DNA of 64,000 bases from Magnetococcus sp. PR-3 (GTDB lineage Bacteria > Pseudomonadota > Magnetococcia > Magnetococcales > Magnetococcaceae). Shown in pieces: positions 42,745 through 52,044 of the stretch; position 1 is the stretch's first letter; each line of letters starts with the position of its first letter. The stretch covers positions 16,956-80,955 of the forward strand of contig NZ_JBAHUQ010000031.1 in assembly GCF_036689865.1 (NCBI RefSeq), in the 5' to 3' direction. The notes below the pieces were generated by a model. The model ran no database searches. It was not told the DNA's origin and saw only the letters and a program-made list of their open reading frames with translations. The translations under genes and the position numbers were made by a program.

Positions 42745-43535
42745 GAGGCTATGAGAAGGGATTTCTCTTTATTATGGTAGAGCTGCTGGCCCTGTTGCTG
42801 GTGGGTGCCATATTCCTGTTCCTGCTGTTGGATCTGGAGCAGCCAGGGGTGGCCAAGGTGATGGTGCAGCCGCAGCCGGCCCAGCCAGCAAAACCGGCGG
42901 AGCCGGTGGTGGTGGTTAAAGAGGCGGTCTGTCCCGAGCCACCGGAACCCATCATCAAGGTTGAGCATGTCTTTCATGGAGATCCCAGCCGTCTGGCCCT
43001 TCAGGATCTGCTAAGCCGCATCAGTCAGGGTCTGGAAGCGGCGGGCATCGCCCATCAGGTGGATGAACAGGCGGCGGGCATCTTTCTGCCCGATCTGTTC
43101 CAGTTTCCCGCAGGCCGGGTCGCACTGGGCAAGGATAAGTTGACGGAGTTGGGGCAGGTGGTGACGGTACTCAAATCGGTACTGCCCTGCTTTACCATCG
43201 ATGCACCGGGCTTAAGCTGTTCAGGGGAACCGGGCAAGGTGCTGCTGGAAGGGGTCTATGTGGAGGGCCACTCTCCCCAATCAGCCGTGGGTAAGCCACG
43301 CTTTAAGGGGAACTGGAATGTGGCCATGAAACGGGGCTTCTCCCTGTTTAACTCCATGATCAAATCTGACCCCCTGCTCAACGGTCTGCGCGGTTCCCAG
43401 GGCCATGGGCTGTTCAAGGTGGCGGGTATGGCAGCCAACCATGAAGTGCGGGCTGAAGGGCGGCGGGTGGAGCTGCGTTTTGTGATGCAGCAGACCCTGG
43501 CCATGGCTGCGGAGGCACCCCAGCCCAAGCCCTGA
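42741..43535 (+). CDS. MotB/ZorB-like OmpA-family stator partner (264 aa)
   Basis: One N-terminal transmembrane helix (~8-31, FLFIMVELLALLLVGAIFLF) carries E14, which could serve as the ion-binding acid that is Asp in MotB. A Pro/Val linker leads to an OmpA-like peptidoglycan-binding domain (~85-255) with LLEGVYVEGHSP (EGHTD-like), GNWNVAMKRGFSLFNSMI (SNWxLSxxRA-like) and RRVELRFVM. Tail and linker are Pro-rich. It lies 76 bp after the MotA/ZorA-like gene and should form a two-subunit motor with it. Divergent in the helix, but the overall MotB pattern is convincing. Confidence 0.75.
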   Translation: MRGYEKGFLFIMVELLALLLVGAIFLFLLLDLEQPGVAKVMVQPQPAQPAKPAEPVVVVKEAVCPEPPEPIIKVEHVFHGDPSRLALQDLLSRISQGLEAAGIAHQVDEQAAGIFLPDLFQFPAGRVALGKDKLTELGQVVTVLKSVLPCFTIDAPGLSCSGEPGKVLLEGVYVEGHSPQSAVGKPRFKGNWNVAMKRGFSLFNSMIKSDPLLNGLRGSQGHGLFKVAGMAANHEVRAEGRRVELRFVMQQTLAMAAEAPQPKP

Positions 43536-43638
43536 AACAGAGCATGGCAGGCTCCTGTCCGATCTGTCGTCAGGAATCAGACTGTTACTCTGATAGTGAT
43601 CTGATATACTGGACAAATCATAGAGAAGGAGTAAAACC

Positions 43639-44220
43639 ATGTTGTTTCTTGTACCGTTGGGTATCAGCACAAGTGTAGGGGTGGGGCTGGCCTACTTTCT
43701 GGCCAACCGTGGTACCAAAAAAAACGATGGAAAAAGAGAGGGTTTGCTCAAAAGGTTGGTTAAACCCAACCCTTTGGATATTGAGATCCTCGATGAGGTG
43801 CTCATCGACGAGCAGGTTGTCACTCTGGCCAGTGAAGATGTGATCCTGGATAACCGGCATGGCAACCACAATATCATAAGCGAACACGATTTTTCCCGTA
43901 CTGCGGATATCAAGCTGGAGATCTCAGCAGGCAAGGATTCCAGCATGGGCAGTCATAGTAAGCTGTTGACTTTTCTGGAAACCAAAGCCAACCACATGAT
44001 GTCTCAGCGGATCGGTGGATTGTCGGGTACCCAGATCCATCGGCGTGTGCAGTTGCGGTTTGTGGCGGTGCAGAAGCAGCGCACCCACTATCGAATTCAC
44101 TGGAAACAGAGCAGCTATCGGGGCCTGTTTGTGGTGCGGGTGGGCAATCGCCAGATGGAGTTCCCCTTTTTGGCCACCTATGGGCTTTATCATGAGGTGG
44201 AGAGTCTGGAGTGCATCTAG
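43639..44220 (+). CDS. Single-helix protein of unknown function (193 aa)
   Basis: An AAGGAG site precedes the ATG. An N-terminal transmembrane helix (MLFLVPLGISTSVGVGLAYF) is followed by a basic segment and an alpha/beta domain of ~150 residues ending LATYGLYHEVESLECI. I recognise no family. It sits inside the motor-like gene run, 103 bp after the OmpA-type gene and 93 bp before the PilZ gene, so it probably belongs to the same complex. Confidence 0.6.
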   Translation: MLFLVPLGISTSVGVGLAYFLANRGTKKNDGKREGLLKRLVKPNPLDIEILDEVLIDEQVVTLASEDVILDNRHGNHNIISEHDFSRTADIKLEISAGKDSSMGSHSKLLTFLETKANHMMSQRIGGLSGTQIHRRVQLRFVAVQKQRTHYRIHWKQSSYRGLFVVRVGNRQMEFPFLATYGLYHEVESLECI

Positions 44221-44313
44221 GTTTCAGCGGTCTTAAACGGGCTTCTGATCCCAAAGGTGCCAATCTTTCGTTACGCGGCATGTTGTGATCAGAAGGGCTG
44301 TTAGGATTGCGTT

Positions 44314-47300
44314 TTGAGTGAGCCGAACCAAAAGAAACTGACCATTTTAGGCCAGTATGGTCAGCTGGTGGTACGCCTTTTCGACGGTGTGACAGAAGTT
44401 GATGCCCCCATTCGCCTTCTCACCACCACCAGTGGCTATGAGCGTCTCAGTGATGAAGAGAGCGAGGCGTTTTTTCAGATGGTCTCTCCGCAACTGCTGA
44501 AGGATCTCACCGACACCATCCGCGCCCTGCGTCACCATCTTCTGCAGGAGTGGGCCAACCACAGTAGCGACCGCCACGACGCCGGACCCTTTGCCCAAGC
44601 CTACCACAACTTTGAAAATGCGGTACGTCAGAACGATGAAGATGCGTTGGCAGACAACCCCTTCTATGATCTGGCTAAGCTGATCTATCGCCTGCATCTA
44701 CAGGCCCTGCAGAATAACTTTCAGCAACTTCTGGTCAGCAGTGAGGGCGCCCCGGATTTCGAGATGCCGGTGGTGCGCAGTTTTAAACAGATCTGGAGCA
44801 AGGGGTTAACCCCGGAACCGCTGTGGCGCAAGTTGTGGCACTCCGTCCGCCGTATGATCATCACCAGTAAAACCTTGCTGGCCATGGCGCTGTTTATCTT
44901 CTCCACCTTTACCACCTCTCGCGGCGTTAACGAACTTCTGCAGATGTCCATGGTGGAGGAGCTGTTCGGTAGCCTGTTTGCCGGACAGGAGGGGGAGATC
45001 CCACGGGCTATGGTCTCCTGGGGCAGCGGGGTGCTGCTGTCATCGGCCATTCTTGATTATAAAAACCGTATCTTTATGGGGATGGCCGAAACCGGCAAGG
45101 TGTTTAAAGGCATCTTTTTGACCATGCGCCGCAATCCCCGTTGGTTTGTGCTGGCCTTTTTTCTTACCTTTGTCTCCATCTTTACCAACTATGACGGCAT
45201 TGTTACCCTGCTCTCTAAACATGGGGATCTGGCCAAACAGGCGGAGCAGATTCAGCAGCGGGTGGAATTGGCGTTGGGGCAGCGGGCATTGGCCAACCCG
45301 GACAACCCGCAATCCCTCAATGGTCTGCTGCGCTCTCTGGAGCAGACCGCAGCGGCGGCCATCGATACCTTTCATCGAATTCCTGAAGATGAAATCTCCG
45401 GGGTTGCCTCCAGCCGGGACCCCCGGAAAGGGCCGCGCTACTGGGCCAAGCATTTCATCGTCTTTGGGGGCTTCTCCGAAGGGGTAAACGATATCCCCAC
45501 AGTGTTCCGTAACTCCACCGCTGGGCGGCAGGTCAACCAGATTTTGCTGGAGTCCGGCGTGGATATGACCCAGCCGGTGGATCAGCGCATCAAGGATCTG
45601 TTGGCGCTCTATCGGGATCATTTTATCCATACAGAGCGTCAGGTTACACAGAAGCTGGCCGCCCTTAAGGCGTTGATGACCCTGGATCAGTACACCCCTA
45701 TTGAGCTGCAGCGCATTTTGGCGCTAGAACACTACAAGGTCAACCAGCGGGTGGCGGAGATCATCAAGCTGGTGGAGGAGAACAAGACCGTCTATGACGA
45801 GGTGGCTTCAGATCTGAACCTGCTCATGGCAGAGCGGGTGGCGTTGCTACAGTTGGTAGATAAGTATGGTAAGGCCATCAACACCACCTACAATGTGGCG
45901 GTCAATGTGGATGTGCCGGAGATCACCTCCATTGAAGCGTTGAAATCCGGCTCCATTCCGGTGGCCACCCATAAATCCCTGGCAGAGCTTAAAGGGTTCC
46001 TGACCGAGAAATATGGCATCGCCATGGGGGGCTTGATCCTGACGGCGATTCTCTATTTTGCCATCAGCATCGATATGGCGGACCTGATGTTCTTTATGAA
46101 TTTCAGTGCCTACCTCGGGCGCAGGGATAAGCTTCAGCTTAATCAGAGGAAAGAGCGGCTGGATCAGTGGGAGAAAGATCTCATTGGCAGACTTGTGCTG
46201 TTCTACCAGGGGGGGCAGGTGGGTGCCATCCTCAACTGGTTGCCCACCGCCTCCAGTATCATCATCCGCTATGGACTGTTTAAACACGCCATGCGGGAAC
46301 AGCCTCAGCTACGTCCTGAGCGGAAACGGCATGTTTTTACTGCCCTTAGGCTCTGGTTTGTGGGGCTGTTTCACACCGCACGCCACCCCCATGTCAACAT
46401 TCTCAACGCCTGGTTCTACTATGCTCAGAAGACTCAAGCTGGGGATAAGACGATGGCCCAGAATCTTTTTCTGGCCTTCTATCCTGGGATCTCTTTAGGA
46501 CAGGGGGTACCCAAACAGGGCTTTGCCCATCTGGAGAAGATTGCCAGAACTGGTATCTCCCAGAATCAGGAGCAGTTTGCCCTGGAGGCCAAACAGGCGG
46601 TGGAGGGGCCCCAGGAGTGCCAAGGTCCCAATTGGCGCGTTCTACTGCGCCGTGAGACTGATGGGGATTTCAGACGTTTGGAGTCCACCCTGGCCAAGCT
46701 GCAGCAGACCACCGATGAGGAGGGGAACAGCATCGCCGGGGCTGGTGTGGGCAACCGTCCCAGTAGCCTCTGGCAGCTCATCCAGGCAATTTTGCGTCAA
46801 CTGCGCTGCCTGTGGCGCAGCCTGTTCTTGAGTAATTTTGCCCCCCCCATTGAGCAGTTCTCCATGGACTACACGGTGTGGCTGAAGGATCTGGAACAGA
46901 ACCTGGTGGACTCCCGTAAGATTAACGAGGCGGTCAGCCATACGGTGCCCCTGGCCGAGCGGGTGGTGATGGAGTTGCCAGTATTCCATGCCACCACCTT
47001 GCTGCCGTTACAGAACCAGATTGAACAGAGTCAGGAGGATTGGGTTCTACCCTACCGGGCTCTGATTAACTACTTCCGCCCTATGCTTCATGATCTTGAG
47101 GTGGAGGCGATGCGGCTGCTGGGCTTTCACTCCCGCGCTGAAAAACTCTCCATTGAGGATCCCTGGTTGGATCAGCCCGATGAGGGCATTATTAAGCTGA
47201 TGTATGACGTCTCCGAGGACTCCTTTCCCATCCTGGATAAGTTTGAGTTTTTGACCGGGCAGATCAAGGAGGCCCAGGAGAGTATTGAGCTGATTGGTCA

Positions 47301-48603
47301 ACGGGTGACCCGGCAGAAGGGGCTTATTCAAGATATTCGCGAGAGTGAACAGCGTTTCTCTCATCTGACCATGCGGGTGCGCATGCGCAGCTATGGTCAA
47401 CCCATGACTGGGCATCAGCAGGCGACCAATCTTATTGAGCGGGTCAAGCATGAGATGCAGCTTATGCTCGATACAGCCGAAGAGTTGGTTGACGGCGGTC
47501 AGGTGCCCACTGAGGCGTCTCTGACCAGTCTGCAGCAGATCCACGACCATATGAAAGAGGTAGAGATGCGCATTGATGGGGGCGATCCATCCTCGCTGGA
47601 TGAGGTGTTCAACAACCCCAATTATTTGATTCCCGACGATCTCTTTCCAGATGAAGCCCCAGTCGCTGGGGAAACTGTGGAGCATCCCCCCCTTAACGAC
47701 TGGGGGGAGCCTCAACCCATGAGCGACCCGCAGCCATTTGCCGGGCAGCATGGTCAACTGGAGCCCTTTGCTACCACCGGCCAGGGGATAGATGCAGCGC
47801 CTCAGCATCCCGGTCAGTCATCGCAGCAGGCCCCGATTCCGACGCAGCACGTGCCATCGCAGCAGGCCCCGGTTCAGCCGATTCCGACGCAGCATGTGCC
47901 ATCGCAGCAGGCCCCGGTTCAGCCGATTCCGACGCAGCATGTGCCATCGCAGCAGGCCCCGTCGCAACAGGGGTTTGCACCGCTGTCGCCTGGGCAGTTG
48001 CCTACTGGTCACTATCCCAGCCCCCAGCCCCCAGCCGAGGTGATTCCAGCCCCCCTGGCACCACAACAGCCGCCCCCTGAGCCAGCAGCACCGGTGGTGC
48101 GGCGCTCCCGCTATGCGGAAAACCGCTGGCCTCAGCAGCAGCCGGCACAGCGTGTCCAGCCTACACCGTCCGACACCATGGCCATGCCCCAGGTGCGGAC
48201 CTCAGTGGCCAGTCCCGCCCTGCCCGGTGCCCAGGTGCCACCAGCGGAACCGCCGCCCTTGGTGGTTGAACTGTCCAAGACCCGGCGTCGGGGCGAGCGG
48301 GTGCAGCACGCCTCCAAGGTGGAGTTTGTGAATGAAAATGGCTGGATCTACCGGGGTTTGACCGAAGATATCAGTGTCACCGGTGTACGGGTGATGATGA
48401 AAGATCCCCTAGATGGCATTCACAGCGGCGAAACCGGCGCTTTTTTCCTCATGGAACATTCCAATGAGCGCGGTTTTCCCTGTCAGATCGTACGGGTGGA
48501 TGGCGGTCAGTTGGTGTTGAACATTACCGGTGACCTCTCCCGCTACAGCCTGTTGGTGATGCAGGGAGCCTTCTCCCATTTCAATTTCTCCAATAGGGGC
48601 TAG
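44314..48603 (+). CDS. Giant membrane protein with C-terminal PilZ domain (1429 aa)
   Basis: The TTG at 44314 with TAGGA upstream fits best. Hydrophobic helices lie at ~187-205, ~276-293 and ~572-600, with a helical ~280-residue region between the last two that is probably extracytoplasmic. Helical cytoplasmic segments follow (~600-1120), then a Pro/Gln-rich linker with three ~15-residue repeats (HVPSQQAPVQPIPTQ). A PilZ domain occupies ~1324-1425 (RRRGERVQHASK, then LTEDISVTGVRVMM). The R-x3-R and DxSxxG motifs are those that bind cyclic di-GMP. This could let c-di-GMP control the neighbouring motor-like pair. The bulk of the protein is unrecognised. Confidence 0.75.
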   Translation: MSEPNQKKLTILGQYGQLVVRLFDGVTEVDAPIRLLTTTSGYERLSDEESEAFFQMVSPQLLKDLTDTIRALRHHLLQEWANHSSDRHDAGPFAQAYHNFENAVRQNDEDALADNPFYDLAKLIYRLHLQALQNNFQQLLVSSEGAPDFEMPVVRSFKQIWSKGLTPEPLWRKLWHSVRRMIITSKTLLAMALFIFSTFTTSRGVNELLQMSMVEELFGSLFAGQEGEIPRAMVSWGSGVLLSSAILDYKNRIFMGMAETGKVFKGIFLTMRRNPRWFVLAFFLTFVSIFTNYDGIVTLLSKHGDLAKQAEQIQQRVELALGQRALANPDNPQSLNGLLRSLEQTAAAAIDTFHRIPEDEISGVASSRDPRKGPRYWAKHFIVFGGFSEGVNDIPTVFRNSTAGRQVNQILLESGVDMTQPVDQRIKDLLALYRDHFIHTERQVTQKLAALKALMTLDQYTPIELQRILALEHYKVNQRVAEIIKLVEENKTVYDEVASDLNLLMAERVALLQLVDKYGKAINTTYNVAVNVDVPEITSIEALKSGSIPVATHKSLAELKGFLTEKYGIAMGGLILTAILYFAISIDMADLMFFMNFSAYLGRRDKLQLNQRKERLDQWEKDLIGRLVLFYQGGQVGAILNWLPTASSIIIRYGLFKHAMREQPQLRPERKRHVFTALRLWFVGLFHTARHPHVNILNAWFYYAQKTQAGDKTMAQNLFLAFYPGISLGQGVPKQGFAHLEKIARTGISQNQEQFALEAKQAVEGPQECQGPNWRVLLRRETDGDFRRLESTLAKLQQTTDEEGNSIAGAGVGNRPSSLWQLIQAILRQLRCLWRSLFLSNFAPPIEQFSMDYTVWLKDLEQNLVDSRKINEAVSHTVPLAERVVMELPVFHATTLLPLQNQIEQSQEDWVLPYRALINYFRPMLHDLEVEAMRLLGFHSRAEKLSIEDPWLDQPDEGIIKLMYDVSEDSFPILDKFEFLTGQIKEAQESIELIGQRVTRQKGLIQDIRESEQRFSHLTMRVRMRSYGQPMTGHQQATNLIERVKHEMQLMLDTAEELVDGGQVPTEASLTSLQQIHDHMKEVEMRIDGGDPSSLDEVFNNPNYLIPDDLFPDEAPVAGETVEHPPLNDWGEPQPMSDPQPFAGQHGQLEPFATTGQGIDAAPQHPGQSSQQAPIPTQHVPSQQAPVQPIPTQHVPSQQAPVQPIPTQHVPSQQAPSQQGFAPLSPGQLPTGHYPSPQPPAEVIPAPLAPQQPPPEPAAPVVRRSRYAENRWPQQQPAQRVQPTPSDTMAMPQVRTSVASPALPGAQVPPAEPPPLVVELSKTRRRGERVQHASKVEFVNENGWIYRGLTEDISVTGVRVMMKDPLDGIHSGETGAFFLMEHSNERGFPCQIVRVDGGQLVLNITGDLSRYSLLVMQGAFSHFNFSNRG
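47836..47960 (+). repeat. Tandem 45-bp coding repeats in the PilZ protein linker
   Basis: Two full copies and one partial copy of a 45-bp unit (attccgacgcagcacgtgcc and on) encode IPTQHVPSQQAPVQP. The copies are nearly identical, so copy number may vary. Confidence 0.9.
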
Positions 48604-48728
48604 CGCTAGGCTATGATTATTCTTTGGCCCCTAATGTGCTTGCTCTACTGTGTCAGAAGCAAAGCATTTTAAGAGGTTGGATCTGTGGATCCAGGGTGAA
48701 AAACCTGCTGTCGGAATAGGGTGTTCCC

Positions 48729-49871
48729 ATGCAACAAGAATACAAATCTGAAGAGAAAGCCCAGCTTAATGAAGCCCTCACCCGCTGGGTGGAGCAGGAG
48801 GGTGGGGCGTGGTTTCAGAACGTGAGCAGAGAACTGACCCGTACCTATGACGAAATCGCTCAGGTCCGTGCCATTCCTGTGGATGTCAGCGGCGTTCTGA
48901 ATGTGTTAGACAGCTGCCAAAAGCTGGTTGTCAGCCGTATCTGTTCAGCTATCACCGAAAGTCTGGATCTGCAGCAGGCCCCTTCAGCGGAACAGCCGGT
49001 TATCCGTAAATCCCCAGCCCCCGCTGCCAAGCCTCCGCCACCCGCGCCCCAGCCGGAACCAGCCCCCCCCAGAGCAGCCCCAGCGGCCCCAGCGGCCTCT
49101 GGAATGGTGCCGGTCTCCCACCCCCCTCAGCAGGAAGCCCCCCCCAGTGAGGATCTGTTTCCTCAGGTGGCCCAGCAGAACTTGGCGGTTCGACGCTCCT
49201 CCCGCGCCCAGTGGAGTAACCCGGTAGATTCCAAAAAGATGGTGCGCGAACCCAGACCCGATCAACCCGCGGCCCCCCAGCAGGCCGCAGCCCCCCAGCA
49301 GGCCGCAGCCCCCCAGCAGGCCGCAGCCCCCCAGCAGGCCGCGCACCCCGTCCAGCAGCAGCCGCTCCATAGGCCTCCTGCCGGGCAACCAGGATCTCAG
49401 CCAGAACCCACAGCCCAGGCCGCTGCCGGGCAGTCGCAGTTGGGGGCGGAAGAGCTGGCTATGGTGGAGATGCTCAACGGGGTGGCCGCACGTCTGCAGA
49501 CCCTCTCCGGGCATGCCCAGGGACAGGCGTTGATCCACGGAATGAATAACTTGATTCAGAGCATGAGCCAACCCGGATGCCTGAACAGTCCCACCCTGCG
49601 TCAGCAGTTTATGGATATGGCTGTAGCCTTGGCCGATGCCGATGCCCATGGACTGTTGCAACAGGCGGGACTCTCCGGTGTGGAGCGTGCATTTGATCAG
49701 ATGGCGCAATTTTTTCAAAGCGCGCCACCACCACCACCACCAGCCCAGCCCGCGCCCCAAGTCGATGGACGCGCCCCTGTGCTGGCCCAGGAAACGGGCG
49801 CTGGTGCCGGTGAGCAACCCTTTGCGCAAAATCTACAGAGCCACTTTAACCGTCAAGGACGCCGGGGATAA
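48729..49871 (+). CDS. Pro/Gln/Ala-rich protein of the motor-like operon (380 aa)
   Basis: Not recognised. A ~90-residue helical N-terminus (LNEALTRWVEQEGGAWFQNV) is followed by a ~180-residue Pro/Ala/Gln linker with four 18-bp repeats (AAPQQA). A second helical domain (~235-325; EELAMVEMLNGVAARLQTLS) and a Pro-rich tail follow. No membrane helix or signal peptide, so it is probably cytoplasmic. Two bases separate it from the next gene. It could be an adaptor for the coiled-coil rod or the PilZ protein, but nothing in the sequence tests that. Confidence 0.6.
   Translation: MQQEYKSEEKAQLNEALTRWVEQEGGAWFQNVSRELTRTYDEIAQVRAIPVDVSGVLNVLDSCQKLVVSRICSAITESLDLQQAPSAEQPVIRKSPAPAAKPPPPAPQPEPAPPRAAPAAPAASGMVPVSHPPQQEAPPSEDLFPQVAQQNLAVRRSSRAQWSNPVDSKKMVREPRPDQPAAPQQAAAPQQAAAPQQAAAPQQAAHPVQQQPLHRPPAGQPGSQPEPTAQAAAGQSQLGAEELAMVEMLNGVAARLQTLSGHAQGQALIHGMNNLIQSMSQPGCLNSPTLRQQFMDMAVALADADAHGLLQQAGLSGVERAFDQMAQFFQSAPPPPPPAQPAPQVDGRAPVLAQETGAGAGEQPFAQNLQSHFNRQGRRG
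49269..49340 (+). repeat. Four tandem 18-bp coding repeats
   Basis: The unit gcggccccccagcaggcc, with near-identical copies, encodes AAPQQA in the linker of the 48729-49871 protein. Confidence 0.9.
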
Positions 49872-49873
49872 CC

Positions 49874-50338
49874 ATGTCTCAACCCACCATACGTCGATCC
49901 TCGGTCTACCGCGTGGCATCCCAAAATAAGCCACGTAAAATCCGTTATCAAAACCGCCATGAAGTGTGGGTGGAAAAGGCGGGGCAGGCACTGCTGGATC
50001 ATAAACAGAAGAATATTTTTGATCAGATCGCTTTTGTTGAGTTGGATGAACAGGATACGCCAGAGCCTGTTCAAAAGGTCTCAGAGAGCGAACTGGTCCA
50101 GGAGATCCTGCCCCCCGAAGAGCCCCAGGTTGAAAGCCGTGATACCATGACCGTAGCAGTGGCCGGGCGCGATGGCATGAAGCTGGACCTCAGCGCCTTT
50201 CGCGATATTCGCGACTACGATAAAACCGTGGGACGGATTCTTGATGCCATGGCTGCCCACTTGATCTCCCGGGAAGAGGCAACCCACCTCTGCTGGCAGC
50301 TTAATCGTATGCGTCAAGCACAGTTGGAGAGCGCGTGA
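49874..50338 (+). CDS. Small cytoplasmic protein of the motor-like operon (154 aa)
   Basis: Not recognised. The N-terminus is basic (IRRSSVYRVASQNKPRKIRY), the middle acidic and the end helical (DYDKTVGRILDAMAAHLISR). No membrane segment. It begins two bases after the preceding stop, and its own stop overlaps the GTG of the next gene, so the three are translated as a unit. Confidence 0.6.
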   Translation: MSQPTIRRSSVYRVASQNKPRKIRYQNRHEVWVEKAGQALLDHKQKNIFDQIAFVELDEQDTPEPVQKVSESELVQEILPPEEPQVESRDTMTVAVAGRDGMKLDLSAFRDIRDYDKTVGRILDAMAAHLISREEATHLCWQLNRMRQAQLESA

Positions 50339-52038
50339 AACCCATGTCCATCAGCGCCGCCCGCCTGCCTTTTATCCTGCTGCTCATGCTGTGGCTGCCT
50401 CTGGCTGAGGCGGCGACCAATGCCAAGGAGAGCGGGGGGGGTGAGGAGAAACTGCAACAGACCCTGGATCTACAGATTCGCCAATCCTGGTCACGGCTCA
50501 ATCAAGTGGCTCTAGGTAGCAGTACCCGCTCCGAGGCCTATCTACATGCCCTGCAGACTCTGATTCAGCTCTATATGGATGCTGAGATGAAAAATCAGGC
50601 TGAGCCGTTGATCCAGCAGGGGTTAGATATTCTCAATCGTCTCAATGGGCCTAATCATTATCGTACGCTGAAGATGCGCATTCTCATGGGTAAAGTGGAC
50701 TATGCCAAGGGGCGTTATGAACGGGTCTCCGGTGCCCTGAACAGTGTATTGCAGGTTAATCGCTCGAAAAAGGTGCTTACGCGTCGTCAGATCAAGGAGG
50801 CGGAACTCTACCTCTACCTCGCCCGTCTGGGGCTGGCCCGTGAGTTAGCCAATAAAAAGGGCAAACTGGCCCGCGCCGATCAACTGCTGTTGGTATTGAT
50901 TCCCAACTTTGAAAAGCTGCTGGGAACCAAAGCTCCTGAGTTTCTCGATACTGTGCGTTTGCGTGCCGAGGTGATGTTAAAACGACGCCGCTATGGTGAT
51001 GCGGAGTTGCTGCTGGAACAGTGGCTGACCTTCGCCAAAAAATCCAACGATGTGAGCATGGATGAGCGGGTCCAGGTCTATCGCCTGTTTGCCGTGCTAA
51101 ATGGCGAACGCCGTCAAAGTGATAAGGCGATCAAGTGGATTGACCGCGCCCATGGTGAACTGTCTAAGATTAAAGGGAAAAGAGCTTGGCAAACCCGTGT
51201 GGAGGTGATGGCCGCCCGTCACGCACTCTACCTCAGTAAGGGGCTGGTTAAGGAGAGCATGGCCATCTTGGAAAAGATGAGCGCTATGGTGGGAACCTCG
51301 CTGGGGCACCATAGCCTCAAGCATGCCCGTTTTGTTATAGGTGTCGCCGGGGTTCTGGACTATCTGAATATGGGCGATTCTGCCGCCAAGCTAAGGGAGA
51401 GTGCCGAGCAGATGGGGCAGCGTATTTTCAGTGGCGAGCCCAAATTGCAGTTCCATTGGTGGAGTTCCCTGGCCAAGGAGAAGCCCTCTACCAAACGCAT
51501 CGGCAACGATGTGGCTATGGTGGTGCGTTATATGGATGGTTTGATCCTTCGTCTCTATCAGCAGTCAGAGAGCGTGATGCTGTGGCGTACCAAATATCAA
51601 CAGAAGGATCCCCAGTGGGCTCCCAGCCAACCTCGTGAAATTAGCGTTAAAGAGCTGGTTTCTGTTAAGAAGCCGGAGAAAAAAAACGTCATCCAGAAGG
51701 TTAAGAGTCTGTTGAGCAACAAGGGGGAGGCCGATAAAAAAACGAGCCGCTACCCTGGTAATGGTGGTGCGGTAGGTTTTGATCCTCCTGAGCAGAGCAG
51801 CGGTTACCATGTATCTATGGGCTGCTTTTCCAGCAAATCCTTCCCTCTTAAGATCCTGCGTAAGGGGTCGAGGGAAGGGCTGAGTGTTTACATGCGCAGA
51901 CTCAAGCGTTCCAATGGTGGCATGCTCTACTGTGCCGTGGCAGGACCCTATGCCAAACGACCCGGCGCCGTGCAGGCCATGGAAGCCATTGATGCCCTGC
52001 ATCTGAGTAAGGATCGTGCCATCGTCTTCTATAAATAG
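50335..52038 (+). CDS. Exported helical-repeat protein with C-terminal SPOR-like domain (567 aa)
   Basis: The GTG start at 50335 overlaps the previous stop (GTGA). A signal peptide (LPFILLLMLWLPLAEAA) is followed by TPR-like helical repeats (~45-360; YLHALQTLIQLYMDAEMKNQ, AEPLIQQGLDILNRL). A linker leads to a last ~80 residues (GYHVSMGCFSSKSFPLKILR ... MLYCAVAGPYAKR) resembling a SPOR fold, which binds denuded peptidoglycan at division sites. It ends the plus-strand run that began after mamT. Together with the OmpA-type partner it implies that this module acts at the cell wall. The SPOR call is moderately supported. Confidence 0.6.
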   Translation: MKPMSISAARLPFILLLMLWLPLAEAATNAKESGGGEEKLQQTLDLQIRQSWSRLNQVALGSSTRSEAYLHALQTLIQLYMDAEMKNQAEPLIQQGLDILNRLNGPNHYRTLKMRILMGKVDYAKGRYERVSGALNSVLQVNRSKKVLTRRQIKEAELYLYLARLGLARELANKKGKLARADQLLLVLIPNFEKLLGTKAPEFLDTVRLRAEVMLKRRRYGDAELLLEQWLTFAKKSNDVSMDERVQVYRLFAVLNGERRQSDKAIKWIDRAHGELSKIKGKRAWQTRVEVMAARHALYLSKGLVKESMAILEKMSAMVGTSLGHHSLKHARFVIGVAGVLDYLNMGDSAAKLRESAEQMGQRIFSGEPKLQFHWWSSLAKEKPSTKRIGNDVAMVVRYMDGLILRLYQQSESVMLWRTKYQQKDPQWAPSQPREISVKELVSVKKPEKKNVIQKVKSLLSNKGEADKKTSRYPGNGGAVGFDPPEQSSGYHVSMGCFSSKSFPLKILRKGSREGLSVYMRRLKRSNGGMLYCAVAGPYAKRPGAVQAMEAIDALHLSKDRAIVFYK

Positions 52039-52044
52039 GCAGGA

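Noticed and set aside
37466..43535. A complete Zorya anti-phage system
   Set aside because: Only ZorA/ZorB-like subunits are present. No helicase or nuclease effector (ZorC, D or E type) is nearby, and the genes follow mamT directly, so a defence role is less likely than a magnetosome or envelope role.
47836..47960. CRISPR-like or integron-like repeats
   Set aside because: In-frame 45-bp tandem coding repeats within a Pro/Gln-rich linker.
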